This document shows, one piece after another, positions 22,701 to 34,406 of a DNA stretch of 64,000 nucleotides (position 1 is the first letter of the stretch; each line of letters begins with the position of its first letter). This DNA comes from Mariannaea sp. PMI_226. Lineage: Eukaryota; Ascomycota; Sordariomycetes; Hypocreales; Nectriaceae. The stretch spans positions 1,860,001 through 1,924,000 of the forward strand of contig JANFOG010000004.1 of NCBI GenBank assembly GCA_024336345.1, written 5' to 3'. A program made the translations under genes and the position numbers. Below the pieces are notes generated by a model, which ran no database searches, was not told the DNA's origin, and was given only the letters and a program-made list of their open reading frames with translations.

Positions 22701-25551
22701 CCTATTGCCTAAATTCTCAGGGGGAGGTGTTGGGAGTCGTGAATTTGTATGGGCCGAGAATCTAACTTGGCTATCTATACTAGGACACAGATGAGAATGA
22801 AGGTTATCTTTGAATATACAAGGTGTGAGCTGAGGATCTGGAAAGAATCATAGACGCAGAATCCTTGCTATTTTTTTTGTTTTCAATCTTTATCGATCTT
22901 ATGTTTTTCTTCCCGAACTTGGTTCCACCGATCATGGCGAACAGCCAGGGAGGTAGTACCAGCGAGACTGGCTATTGTAAAACGAGCAGTAAATCACAAT
23001 GGATGCTAACAAAATAGTACTGACGAAAGGAAACAAGATAGGTAGAGAGAGAGAGTTGAGTTCAGAAAGAACGTTGTAGTGGTCTGCTTTCGTACAATTG
23101 ATCGAATGAGCGCTGCTTCGCTGAAAAGTCCCTCCATCACGAGGCTGAAACAACCTCTCAGTTGTTCCAAATCAGAAGACTCGTGATTCATCACTAGAAT
23201 TCCAGTTATCATATACTCCCTCTATCCGAGAAAACTGATACGGAAGATTCACATCATCCATCGGCTTAGTGGTGGCTCGTCAATGTTGAAAACTCCACGT
23301 CTTGTGACTAAAATCCATGTACTTAACAGACCTCTGAACATCACATAATTTAGATGATATCACTTTCCGTACGCCTTAATGGTACTTCAAGTTCATATCT
23401 TCCAAGCAAGCTCTCAATACTGTCCTCTCAAAAATTACTCAGAAATCCTTCATCAATACTACACGGCCTAAAAGGACCTTTTGAATGTCATGGTGGGCTA
23501 GCCGCCTGAGCGTCTTCTTCGCTACCTAGTCCATTGTCTTTCGGAGCACCCACTGCGTTCCTCTCAGGTCAGTTTGAAGCATCGCAGCCTTAGGGCTGTT
23601 GGAAGGAATGCGGAAATGGTCATTCTTCAAAAACCTCCATTTCCAGTCCCCACCGTGTGTAGACTGCAAACACGGCATGCATAATAAGTGTCGACTGAAT
23701 CCTTTGATAGCATAAGTAAGAGGAGGGACCAGATGATAACTTGAGAGTTCGTATGTCGTAAGTTGTAATTGTGCCATCGTTTTCAAAGTCCGTACGCAAC
23801 TGCTTTCTCAATACAAGGACTGCATTGAAACCGCACCCATTTCTTTTTTCACCCAAAGCAACTCTTGGGAACTGACCGGGCGCCGATTCGGTCCCTGTGT
23901 GGAGACTTCGCGGGGCGGACCGGCGACGGAACGGAATGCAAGTGAAGCTCTGTGTGGAGAACAATGCTTGGTCTCCGGAATTTACATCATACGTATTGTT
24001 TTTATGGTGCTTCGCCGAGATAGAAGTACCTGCCAACCTAACCCACTTTATCCGTACTGCATGTGCTCGAGATAGACTAGTCTACGTGTTGTGCCACTTT
24101 GGTCTTGTCTCCCAACAGGATCAACTCCTACAAGATCTTGAACAACCCCTCCCCTGTTCTATGACGACCCCATCAAGCTAATGGCACTTGGATGCTCCAA
24201 GTGACTACGGACAAACCGGGGCCCTAATCACATCGCTAGTGTTCACGGGTTCATATTGTCTCACTATACGTAATCGACATCAGATATCAGACTGCTGCTG
24301 TCACTTCTGCCTAGATCGCCTTTGGTTTTCACGGTTACCTTCCTCTCGAAGAGAAAGAGGTTTTCCTTGGCAATAAAATAGGATGTAACCATGCCCCCAG
24401 GTTTTGGAGATTCTCTTTGGATCAAAGCTATGTGTGAACCTTTCTTATCGAGGAAAAGGAGCAACTGAAGAGATGGAGTAGGAGATGGCTTTGAAAGGCA
24501 AGTTTGGAGTTTGCTTATCATGTGAGTGTCACTTGACGCCATCATGTGTGGAACAAGCCTAGCCCGCAAATAGCACACAAGCTCGCCCAGGCTACCCAAG
24601 GAGATGGAAGTAGCAGAGAAATACCACTCCAGTCCTAGAGAACAAACTTGGAGATGTTGTTGGGCAATATATAGGATGTCCTATGCAGACAGAATTAACA
24701 GGGAGACAGCAAAACATATGTGTGGTAGAACTAGAAGTAACTTCGCAGACTCCAAGACAGTGCATATCGTTCTTCTCTCTACAGCGGGCATGAAGTAGCT
24801 AGTTATGTTGATGTTCCGTCAGGTTAATTGCATCAAAGTTTATAAGTTTCGTATCATCCGCTCTTGGTTGTCTCCTTGCTTTCATTGATCACACAGCCCA
24901 TTCCAAGGAGTACTAGGAACAGCAAAGTAGTCGATGACTGCGTAGTCCTGGTGAGTCACAATGAATACAACACTTGGAACCAGTCCGAAATTTAAGAAGG
25001 AAATATTACAAGTTGCAATTGTGCAGTCTCAACTAAAAGAAGCTGAAGAAGGGTCAAGACCCCCAGCAAGCGCACACAATGTACAGTCCGTCAACACCTA
25101 AGCCTCCAGAAGAACCAAGGCAGCAAAACAAAGAGCTTTCAACCAAATACGGATGCATCCGCGGAAATGGACACCAGCAATTAAGAGGTAAAATAAGGAA
25201 GAGCCCTCGCACTCTGTTCTTCATTCAGCATGAACGTCATTCCCTCCCACCGCCAAAAAAAATTCAATGGACCACAAAACGCAAAGTGTGGGGAGCATCA
25301 TCAGAGTCGTTTCCTCCCCGTAAAACCTTTTTCGTTCTCATACAGCCAACTCGAGTCATTGTCGCATTGCAAGGTCAGGGAAATGCTCCGAAAAACCAGT
25401 CCACGCCGAATCCCAATTTAACGAGTCCCTTTGCCCTCGATTAAAGAAAGACATGCGCCCCGAAAATGCCGTCCAAATATATCATCGCCCAGGCCAGCTA
25501 TGCCCTTTCTCAAGTCGTATACGCGTGGAGAGATCACACCATACCGGCCGT
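19793..25551. other. 5.7-kb region without a supported gene
   Basis: The largest gap in the window. Both strands show only short frames with no domain, no consistent splice chain and no signal peptide. Its left edge is the YVC1 promoter and its right edge (from about 25000) is probably the reticulon 3' UTR. It contains G runs (about 21186-21199), a T-tract (about 22872-22879), (CCATCG)-like repeats at about 21595-21620, a palindromic GCATGCATGC near 21758 and TACCTA/TAGGTA words at about 20669-20700. Base composition is ordinary, not AT-rich, so it does not look like a RIP-mutated transposon graveyard. Non-coding transcripts are possible but not visible. Confidence 0.5.
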
Positions 25552-26698
25552 CTAGGCGACAGGGAGAGCATCCTTCTCAGCGAGAGTGGGATCCTCCTTG
25601 GGGACCTCTGGGAAGTCGACAGTCTCGGACTTGGACTTGGATGGCTCCTCGACAGGAGGGCTGGGGAAGTCATTCTCCTTGCCATCAGGTCGGACAATGA
25701 CCTGACGCGAAGGAGTCTTGCCGCGAAGGAGATCCTGGACCTTCTCGGTGTAATCACCCGCATACTGCTTGCCCAAAGCAGAGACCTGGTCAAGCTGCTT
25801 CTGGGCGACATCCTTAACTTGGGAGGTTTGCGCATCAACAAGCTCGGTGATGTGGTTGATTTGCTCATCGATCAATTCCTGGTTGGAGGTATAGATAAGA
25901 GGAACAAAGAAAACGACAGTGGTGCCGATGATGGCGAGTCCCCAGTAAGGGACCAGCTTCACGAGGTAGTAAGAGATGAAGGCGGAAACGAAGGCCTAGA
26001 GCGCATGTTAGCTAAACAGGAGTTCAGGTGAGTCCTCCGCTAGACAATCGTCTACGTACAGCAATAGAGGCAGGAATGTTCTCGGCGAAAATGATGCGCT
26101 GAGCCTCGATAACAAAGAAGTTGACGAGCTCGTGGACATCGCCAATAAGCGTGTCAAGGGTATCACGGGGGACGGTGTAGTATCGGCGGGGTCGAATCTG
26201 GGTAGCGAGGCCGTTGTTGAGGACAACTTTGCCAACAATCTCAGCGAGAATGGTCACACCAAGGATCATCCACGAAACCTTGAAGCCCCATCGGAGGACA
26301 TCTAGGAATCTGCCTGCGAGGATCAGGGCGATGACGGTCAAATAGGCGATCCCGGAAGCACCTAACAGGTCGATATGTCAGTACTCGCATTGGACACAGC
26401 AACAGAGAAAAACAATGTTAGATAAAGTGGGAGAAATCGATTTTGGTCAGGGCAAAGGTGAATATTGGTCTCATGGCCTGTTTTGGCAGGCTCTGAAGTA
26501 GCAAATACGTTATGCAAACATCATGTAGAATTGAATAGAGTGGGCTAAGGTTGTAAACTCACGAGGGTTGTTCCATGACAGGAGTTCATGGAAGAAAGAA
26601 TGATAATGCGTAAGAGGTTGGCCGGTAGCAGCGGGTCTGGAGGGCGTACGGCGAGCCGCAGCCAGGTTGTTGAGCTCGTTGGTTGTTTGAGCGTCCAT
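25552..26698 (-). CDS. RTN1: Reticulon-family ER membrane protein
   Basis: Reticulons are wedge-shaped proteins that bend and stabilise tubular endoplasmic reticulum. Exons in coding order are 26698-26563, 26361-26060 and 25995-25552, giving 293 residues. The first intron is 201 nt, long for this locus; the second is 64 nt with a GCTAAC branch site. The reticulon homology domain begins YHSFFHELLSWNNPR near residue 31. It contains two long hydrophobic hairpins: YLTVIALILAGRFLDVLRWG followed by SWMILGVTILAEIVG near 50-85, and AFVSAFISYYLV followed by LAIIGTTVVFFVPLIYTS near 147-180. After the second hairpin comes NQELIDEQINHITELV, the usual family ending, then an amphipathic helix region and an acidic Pro/Ser tail. 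The N-terminus is short, as in fungal reticulons. Large gene-free regions flank both sides. Confidence 0.93.
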
Positions 26699-29600
26699 TA
26701 TGATGGCAACAGGGCCTGAAAGGGGCGGAAGAGTTCCATGTTAGCAACGGAATGAGGCCGAGCTGATAAGACGAGCTGGCGATGGGCCCAGGTGTGCCAC
26801 GTACCGGTTTTGGCTATGGTGTAGTATACAATAGTAGATTCTGAAGGTACAGAGTCAGTTGGTTTGTCACTGGAAAGAGGATATCGATCGAGTCGAAGCT
26901 AGGAGAACTGCCAAAACCAGCTTGTCAGCATTCGAAATCTTAAAGCAAGTCCACGTTGTCCCGAGGGAAGGGGAGGGAAAAAAAATAATCAGTCGGAACA
27001 ATGCAGGCAAGGTCCATATGTAAAAACATACCCCACAAAGGTTTATGGCTGTGACGAAAAATAGGAGTGCCTGGTAGTAAAGGATCGTGGTAGCGGACAG
27101 GCAAGTATCTGGAGAAGAAGGAATTAGGGGATGCTCGTGAGAGAAGAGAAAGGGAAAGAGAGACAAGAGGTGAAAGGCGAGAGACGAAAGGCGGCGAGAG
27201 TAAAAAGTGGCCCGAGACTTGTGTGGTGGTGCTCGTGGTTCCCGTCACAGCACAGCACGCATTTCGTGTCTGCCGATAAGGGGTGGAGAGAGGCAAGCGG
27301 GTCGGTCCAGGGAGGGAAAAATGGAAATTTAGGTGGTCGCAACGTCACCTACGTACCTTGCAGGTCAATTATTGGCCGGGGGGGTCGAGAGCAAGCGAAT
27401 AATATGGATGAGATGAGATTCGCACGGGGGGCTGCTGGAGAGAAAGGCGATGCAAAAGAAAAGCGGTTTATGGGTGAGCTTCTGCTTGTGTGATAAGGAA
27501 GAAGCAAAAAATGAGGTGGGGAAGAGAGCGAGAAAGAGACAGGTATAAGAGAGCGATGGAAAGAAGGACAGGTAGTCAGTCGTCGTCGTGGATGGCGACA
27601 GAATGTGACGCCTACACACCTCATCGCTTCGTCACTGTTCAGGCACGCTGCACAAGGCTAGAAATTCCTGTCAGGTCCGGGACACACTCAGGCAAGTTAG
27701 CGCAGCTATTGTTTACGCATGATTTGCGCACTTCGACCCCGTTCTAGGCAGTCTACTCAGCACCTTACCGAGTCATCTGTACTGTACAAATATTTCAGGG
27801 TTTGAGTGGCTAATCCTCCCTACCAGTGGCAGCAGACCAAGGCAAGCTGGGCGATACATGTACTGTACCTGGGACCACAGCGAATGACCATCGCGACGGT
27901 GAGCAACCTTACCTCTCCCACTTTACCTTACCATGCTTGTAGCCTCTCATGGAGCACTAATAATAACAGCTCCAGTGGAGCTTGGGCCTCACATCTAAAT
28001 GCGCCGCGCTCCGCCGTTGCTTCTTAGTGCGTCTGGAACTTGGAAGTTACAGTGCTCTGCGACAGTGGTAGTTATGCAGAAAACAGGTCTCCAAGAGTGG
28101 AGAGGTACGAAGCTGAAACTTGAGAAGAACCCGGTATGCAGTTGGAACACGCGCGTGGCAGCATGTTTTCTTCTTGTCCCTCCACAAGCTCTTTGCGTCC
28201 TGCATGCTCCGGCCGACCCGATAGCCAAGGGTGTTTGAAACCCAGGCAAAGGAGTACAAAAGTAGATAACAAGTCGTTGACTGGCCAAACTTGTTGGTAG
28301 TCCGGTTCAGTCTAGCCCATCCCCCTTGCGTCTTCGCGGAGACAGGACACTTCAAGGGTTAGTAATTACTAACAATGTCTAATAAAATGAAGAGGAAGAG
28401 AGAGCAGAGAAAAAAAAATCTTGATGCTTGCTTTGACGTGAGATGATCTGGTCATTTTCCAAAGCGGATCCCGTCCCATCCATGCATGTGATAATCACGC
28501 TAAATAAAGGGCGGGACCAGGGGAAAGGAGAAAAATGAAAGGGACAGACCCATCACTGCATGCAGAGAGTTGTTTGTTTATGGGATGTTAATAGGTACGA
28601 ATAGTTGTTGCTTGGGAAGTGTAGAAGGGCAATGCGCACACACAGGATACGAAGAGTAATATGTCCTGCACAGACAGATATCATTTTCTGGCCTTGAAGT
28701 TTTACTGAACATACTTACCTAGGTTTATCAATAGGTACCTTATTTTCAAGGGTGCCGAGGAAGCAATCAGGCTGCCTGCCTTATACATATGTTGGTACAA
28801 GGCAGGTACATGTCGCAATTCACCAAAGCACCCAACTGTGTAGACTTGCTCCGCCCAAGAGATATTGTACCATAATGAGACCCACGTCCGTAACTGGCAC
28901 GATATAAGCTACTGCTCAAAGGAGAAGAACAAGCAGAAGCACAGACATTGTTCCTTTTTTTTTTTTTTTTCATGGTCTTGTTGTTAGAAAGTTCTTTCTG
29001 GCTTCTTCGCCCGTTTGCCGCACTTGACCTCTTTGGATTAGATAGGACCAAAACCAAACAACAACAACACCTCGACAATTCTTAGTGCACCCAGCAACTA
29101 TCAAAATAAAAGCTACTTGCGGGGAACGAAAAAAAAAAAAAGGAGAAAGAGAGAAAATAAACAAAATTTTGTAAATACCTACCTAGCTACCTGAGGTAAT
29201 GATTAGAACACTGTACTGTAAATATTGGCTACACTTCACATGAACAAGTAGGGCAATATATCTTATTGGACAAAACTTAGGCTTGATCAGCCGTCTTGAG
29301 TTATTATGTAGCACCAACACAGCCGAATCTGTGGCATATGGGCAAATACTTACGTCCCTGTCAGGTTGCTAACGTACCTAACCGATGCCGTCAGAGCACG
29401 GGTTTGTCTCGTGCGGACCAGGTACTCTGCACAATGCCAACCTAGGTAGGTACTTCGCTCAATGCAATGGGTGGCATGGCGTCTCATGGCTGGCCAGCAT
29501 TTCACCAAACGAGTTGTCAATGCAGGAAATCTCCATGAGCGAATTGCATAGAAGTTCAGTTAGAGATACGTTACAGGTATACTTGTGGCGCTCACAACTC

Positions 29601-30936
29601 CTCCCCCCGCCCATTATCGCTCATGTACCTCACCCCTCAGCGTTGGTATTCATTATGTACCATGAAAGTTCATGTTTCACTTATCCTTAGATGCCCATAT
29701 CTTACAGGTTGGATAAACGTGACTACTTTCCATATCGAACTGGCAGTGGTACAAGATTCCCCCCCCCCCCCCCCTTTCTCCCCTCAATACATGCCGACTT
29801 GGCTACACAAAGTACCTAGGCAGCTGTGATAGGTATACAAGGTCCCTCGTGTGGTCTTGTCCATGGAAGCTGGAGGTCTTTGCAGGAATAGCTTCTATTT
29901 CTGTTCCAGATCCCATGAGAATCAACTGCATGAATACAATACCTAATTCACGTGTGGCCGTGTTGCAAATCACGAGGTAGCAACTTAGGAATCTTCCTGC
30001 GCAGTATACAACTGCGCTCCCTTAGGTCGACGAGCTTAGAAGTCAACATTGTTCAATCGCATCAGAATGTTGACAAGTAAGATGGAGACAAACACAATTC
30101 TCTTGAGAGATATTTCTTATTGCCCTTCATATTGTACAATGAGATAACCTATATGTAAAGTATGAAGTCAGGTTCGTAGTGTAAGTACAGATACGCGTAA
30201 TGATGTTCTCCAAGGGAGCAGGAGGAAGAGGCTCACAATGTTTCCCCATTGCACCGTGGCCTTGATCGTCCCCTCTCCGAACACCTCGATCTCCTCACCC
30301 GTTAGCAAGCAGCGGCTTTGCGTCATCACCTAGTCGATCCCCCGCAGATCATCACGCACAATGTTCATGGTCTCTTGTCCCTCCTCACCAGCCATCTCAA
30401 AATGGCATCCAATCACTGACATCGGATCTGCCTGGGACAATATTGTGCTTGGAATCGCTTTTAACTTCTCGATTGATTATGGGTTGGCGGTTCTATTCCA
30501 CCATATGCGCTAATGAAGCTCTGCCAGCTAATGCAGCGACAAGATCCTCTTCCGGAACTCCCTTGCTAAATAAACAAACGCCCAAGCCATGATAGAATGT
30601 AATAACAAGAAAACTCGGAGAAAAAAATCAAATGCCAAAAGTCCGTCTCTAAGTATGCACTCATTCGTGCGTTTTCCTGCCATGTAAATGTTACATGAGT
30701 CCCAATTGTCTTCCCCCAGCAATACACTTGTCCAGTCATCGGACATCATATTCATATGTACAGCGAATCATGAATAAAATTAATAAAAGAAAAAAACAAG
30801 AAGGGGGAAGATAAGGGAGAGGAGAAACCCTCTTCCATCTCTGTAGTAATAACGTAGCCATCATGAGACCACTGAACGATTCAGTTCGTGGTCTAGTAGG
30901 GTAAAAAAAAAAAGAAGACTTTTCTGACCAGGCTGC
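26699..30936. other. 4.2-kb region without a supported gene
   Basis: The left part is the reticulon promoter and leader, with pyrimidine-rich sense sequence around 27120-27560. The rest shows no protein-like frame. It holds a 16-base C tract at 29759-29774, a 16-base T tract at about 28955-28970, an A-tract near 29129-29140, and many short TACCTA/TAGGTA words (28716-28740, 29177-29195, 29441-29451, 29811-29820). The right end is the likely 3' UTR of the TBC gene. Confidence 0.5.
29759..29774. repeat. Homopolymer C tract (16)
   Basis: An uninterrupted run of 16 C followed by TTTCTCCCC. It lies in the gene-free region. Such runs are unstable and error-prone in sequencing, so the exact length may be wrong. 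Confidence 0.85.
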
Positions 30937-33900
30937 TCACCTCCGCCAGCCCCAGAATCCACCTCCAGTAGAAGGCGAGTTTGAGGTCGTCGTTGCCGGC
31001 TTCGCTGGTGCTTCAACTGCCGGTGGTGACCCATGGGCCGGGCCGTGTCCAGTCAGAAGCCCAAACACGCCACTCATGGGTCCGGACTGCGAAGGAGTTG
31101 ACGCATGTGCCGCATTGCTGTGCGATAAGCCATATGCCTTACGTAGAGACTCCATCTTCTGTTTCGCCTCCTCGGCCTCTTGTTTCGCCATGGCCTCAGC
31201 TGTCTTGGCCTGTGCAAGTTCCAAAAGTAGGGCCTCATTCTCGTTCGGAGCGGGCGCGGGCGCGGTCGTTGTCACCACAGGCACGCTCACATCGAGAGAT
31301 CGGGGGAGTGAGGAAAGCCTCTTGTTGAACGAGTTGGTGACAGGTCCCTTGTTGCTGCTGTTAGGCGGCGAGGGTGTCGATTTGCTGCGTCCCAGCTTGA
31401 ATTCCCGTAGGCCGCCGCCACTCTTAGTCCATTCCGGATCCGGTTCTCTAGTCGCATCATTCACCGAGCTTGACGACACTCTAGCCCTCAAGCCGTGTAT
31501 CTGCTTTTCCAGTCTCTGTTTATCCTGGTGCAAAGTCCTGACGTGCGAGTGACTCTCCCGGAGCTGTTCCTTGACGGTAGCCAACTCTTGGTCAAGATCA
31601 TAGATCCGGCGACTGTACTCTTGAGACTGAGATAGTGCACTGGCCAGCTGGTCCTTCGCATGCCCTAGTTCTTCACGCAGCTGCATTTTAGTCTGCGGTA
31701 TCGACGGGCTTCGTTGGTCCTCATCAGCCTGGAACCGTCGCTCGACCAAGTCAAGTAATTTCGACAAATCTTCTGTCGAAGGAGGTTCAGCTGATGGACT
31801 ATCTTCTGTCTTCTCATCCGTCTTTTCTTTGAGCTCTTCATCCTCGTCTGACGGAAGAGCTGTGTGGATAGCAGCATCTGTTGTGGAGCTGCTATTTCTT
31901 GTCTTATCTTCGGTTTCCTCTTCTTCAACTGTTGAAATTCGGACCTCCGGTTTGCTTGATACAGACGACGCAGACTCTCGGTTTGCTTTCTTCCTGAGTC
32001 CATCAAGGAGCGATCGAACCGCTCTGCGGTCTTCCTCTCGCTCTTCTCTCTCCTGTTGAAGCTGATTTGACAAAAGCGCATGGTTGCGCTGGAGTTCGCT
32101 CAATGCAGTCAACAAATCCTCAATCTGGCTATGCAAATGTCGCTCATCACTGTTCTTGTGAGACATCAACTTAACTCCGACGGGAGTAGGCTCACGGGTC
32201 AACGTCCCGTCGTCGGTGTTGGACGAGTCCCGCGTTAAACTTGTGGCATCTGTTGATGCTGAGCTGGTAACACTAGACGAACTGGCCTCCATCGAGTTTA
32301 ATGTCGATGCGAGGCTCTGTTTCGACGTGCTGCGACGCAACATGCTCAGTGGTCGTGAAGGTGCACTGTTCCCAGGGCTCAGGTTGCCGTTGGCGGATTT
32401 TGGTGACAAACTAGTCGTAGATGTGGCCCAAATGCGACCGAGGAAGCGGCTAGCAGCAGTAGTGATATCTGATCCTCGTACAGGGCTTGCGGCTCCAGCT
32501 TTGCTCTCTTTATAGCTCTGTTCGAGCTGCAGCATGCTCTCTCTGGTAACAACACCTGTGAGCCCAACAAAGTCTTGGACAAACTCGTCTGCATTGTAGT
32601 GGTAACAATCCCACAGGCCACGAGAAAGGAGAAGCTGCATGACATCCTCCATTTCGGAACAAGCCAATAGTCGCGCCTCGTTCTTCCTCATCAGGGATAG
32701 CGCGACTCGCATCAGCGTTTCCGAAGCGCCCTCGGCAAAGATGACATCGTAGATGCGAAACAGCATTGGCAGGGGGCAGGTTACAGCAAAGAAGCTGAGA
32801 AACCACTGCGAGACATATGCAGGGTCTACCTGGAGATCCTCGAGATGGTTCGACAATACTGGCTGACTTTGTCGCAAGAGTTCTCGAAACTGATAAATAC
32901 GCACATGAAGACCTGACAAGTCAGGGAGGAAGCATGCTCGCAAGTCGTACACCTCCATTAGACTAAAGAGATTGGTATCTGGTTAGCACCCTGCGCCACA
33001 ACTTGACATATCAGAAAAATAAGGATTGCAGGCTAAAGACTTACCGGACCAGAACACAAAAAGCCTGTTTGTCAGGCATGTGCATCAGCAGTGGGCCGAC
33101 CAGAAAGGCCAGCCCCTGGCAGTAGCCAATCTTTGTGTCGTAGAGGCTGAAGCACTTGAGGACTCGACCCAGCATCCGTTGACCATCACCCTCAGGGTCC
33201 CGAAACATGTCTACGCCAGGAAAACTTCTTCCCAAATCCTTACCGATGATGACCTCGTAGGGGCTAGTTTCTCCACTCAAGCGCTCATACTGCTCTTCTA
33301 ACCCAGAGTCGCGAGCACCGGACATGCTTTGCCATACTACGCCTCGAAGCGGAGGCGGAATACCCTTCCGGATCTTATTTGATAGGAGAGTTGGGAGTCG
33401 AGCGGCGGTTTGTTGGTAGTCCTTGACGAGAGCAGCGTAAAATTCGAGGTCAGTCATCGGGGGAGGGGGCAGCATCGAGTATCGTAGTGCTGGGGGCGTA
33501 GGCCCCTGGACCATCTGTCTAAGCTGGGCCATGGAGGGTGGGCGAGGTTTGCTAACAGCGCTGCGCTCCACGGTGGCGCGGTCGACGCCTTGGACTTTGA
33601 CGCTCTTCGGGTTCGTAGCCAGCTTCGCATTTTCTTGTTCAAGTCGTGCCAGCAGGAGAGCCGTTGACTAAATTTGTCAGTAACTGGTCGTGTGCTTCAT
33701 CGTGGGGGGGCAAAGCAGTCTGTTAGGTACACACATTGTCTGTCTCTTCATCCTTGGTCTGTTCATCTTCAGTCCTTTCCAACTGTTCCCAATTCACTTC
33801 CTCCTGATCGTCTGAGCCAGGCCCATCTTCAAACAGTTCGTCTTGCAACGTCCTGGCAGTGACTATTGGGGGCGGCATCGTCACTCCCGAGTCACGGGGA

Positions 33901-34406
33901 GCTTTCGTCTTTTCTGTCTCTCTCACACTAAAGGTGTCCACCACTAAGCTCTTGCGATTGTCAACACGGGCACTGTCGTCTCTAGGATTGGTGTCGGTCT
34001 TCTTGTCATCAAGCCCCGCGTCGTCCTGAATATCTTCCTGGCTGACTTTGTGACTGTCTTCGTGGCTTTCGTCGTGACTTTCGTCGTGACTTTCGTCGAT
34101 GTCGATGCTTACCTCACTCTGGACGTCGTCGACAACAACACTATCGTGGCCGGAGTGCTTAGTCGGCGTCGATTGACTCGTGCTGGCATTTGGGCTGGTG
34201 GTTGTAGGGTTGAGGACCAAAGAATCGGGTTCGGAGAGCCGAACAGTCACCAAGGAGTCGTGTGCCATCTTTGGAGTCTCGGGATATTGGTCTCGGGCCA
34301 TCATGGAAGCTCGTTCAGCAGGTATGGGCGAAGGGAGGGACTCATGGTCACTGTTTGGTGCGGCCGTGTCCATACCTGTGTCCCGATTTGGTGGAGAGTT
34401 GTTCAA
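30937..34406 (-). CDS. TBC-domain Rab GTPase-activating protein, GYP5-like
   Basis: TBC proteins accelerate GTP hydrolysis by Rab/Ypt GTPases in vesicle traffic. Exons in coding order are 34406-33735, 33667-33045 and 32962-30937, giving 1106 residues. The introns are 67 and 82 nt. The first 220 residues are a disordered acidic Ser/Thr region with a DESHDESHDESHEDSH repeat. The TBC domain starts with KGIPPPLRGVVWQSMSG near residue 320. It shows the arginine finger in IGKDLGRSFPGVDMF and the glutamine finger in YCQG near 404; the second intron lies shortly after that. WFLSFFAVTCPLPMLFRIYD lies in the later half. The C-terminal half has two coiled-coil stretches (around 715-760 and 865-935) and ends in a glycine/tryptophan motif GGGFWGWRR. 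This layout of acidic N-terminus, TBC and coiled coil resembles yeast Gyp5/Gyl1, which act on Ypt1/Sec4 in exocytosis. The family is certain; the specific orthology is likely but not proven. Confidence 0.93.

Noticed and set aside
22315..22794. 159-codon plus-strand frame in the large gap
   Set aside because: Pyrimidine-rich translation with no domain, no splice partner and no hydrophobic signal; expected by chance in 5.7 kb.
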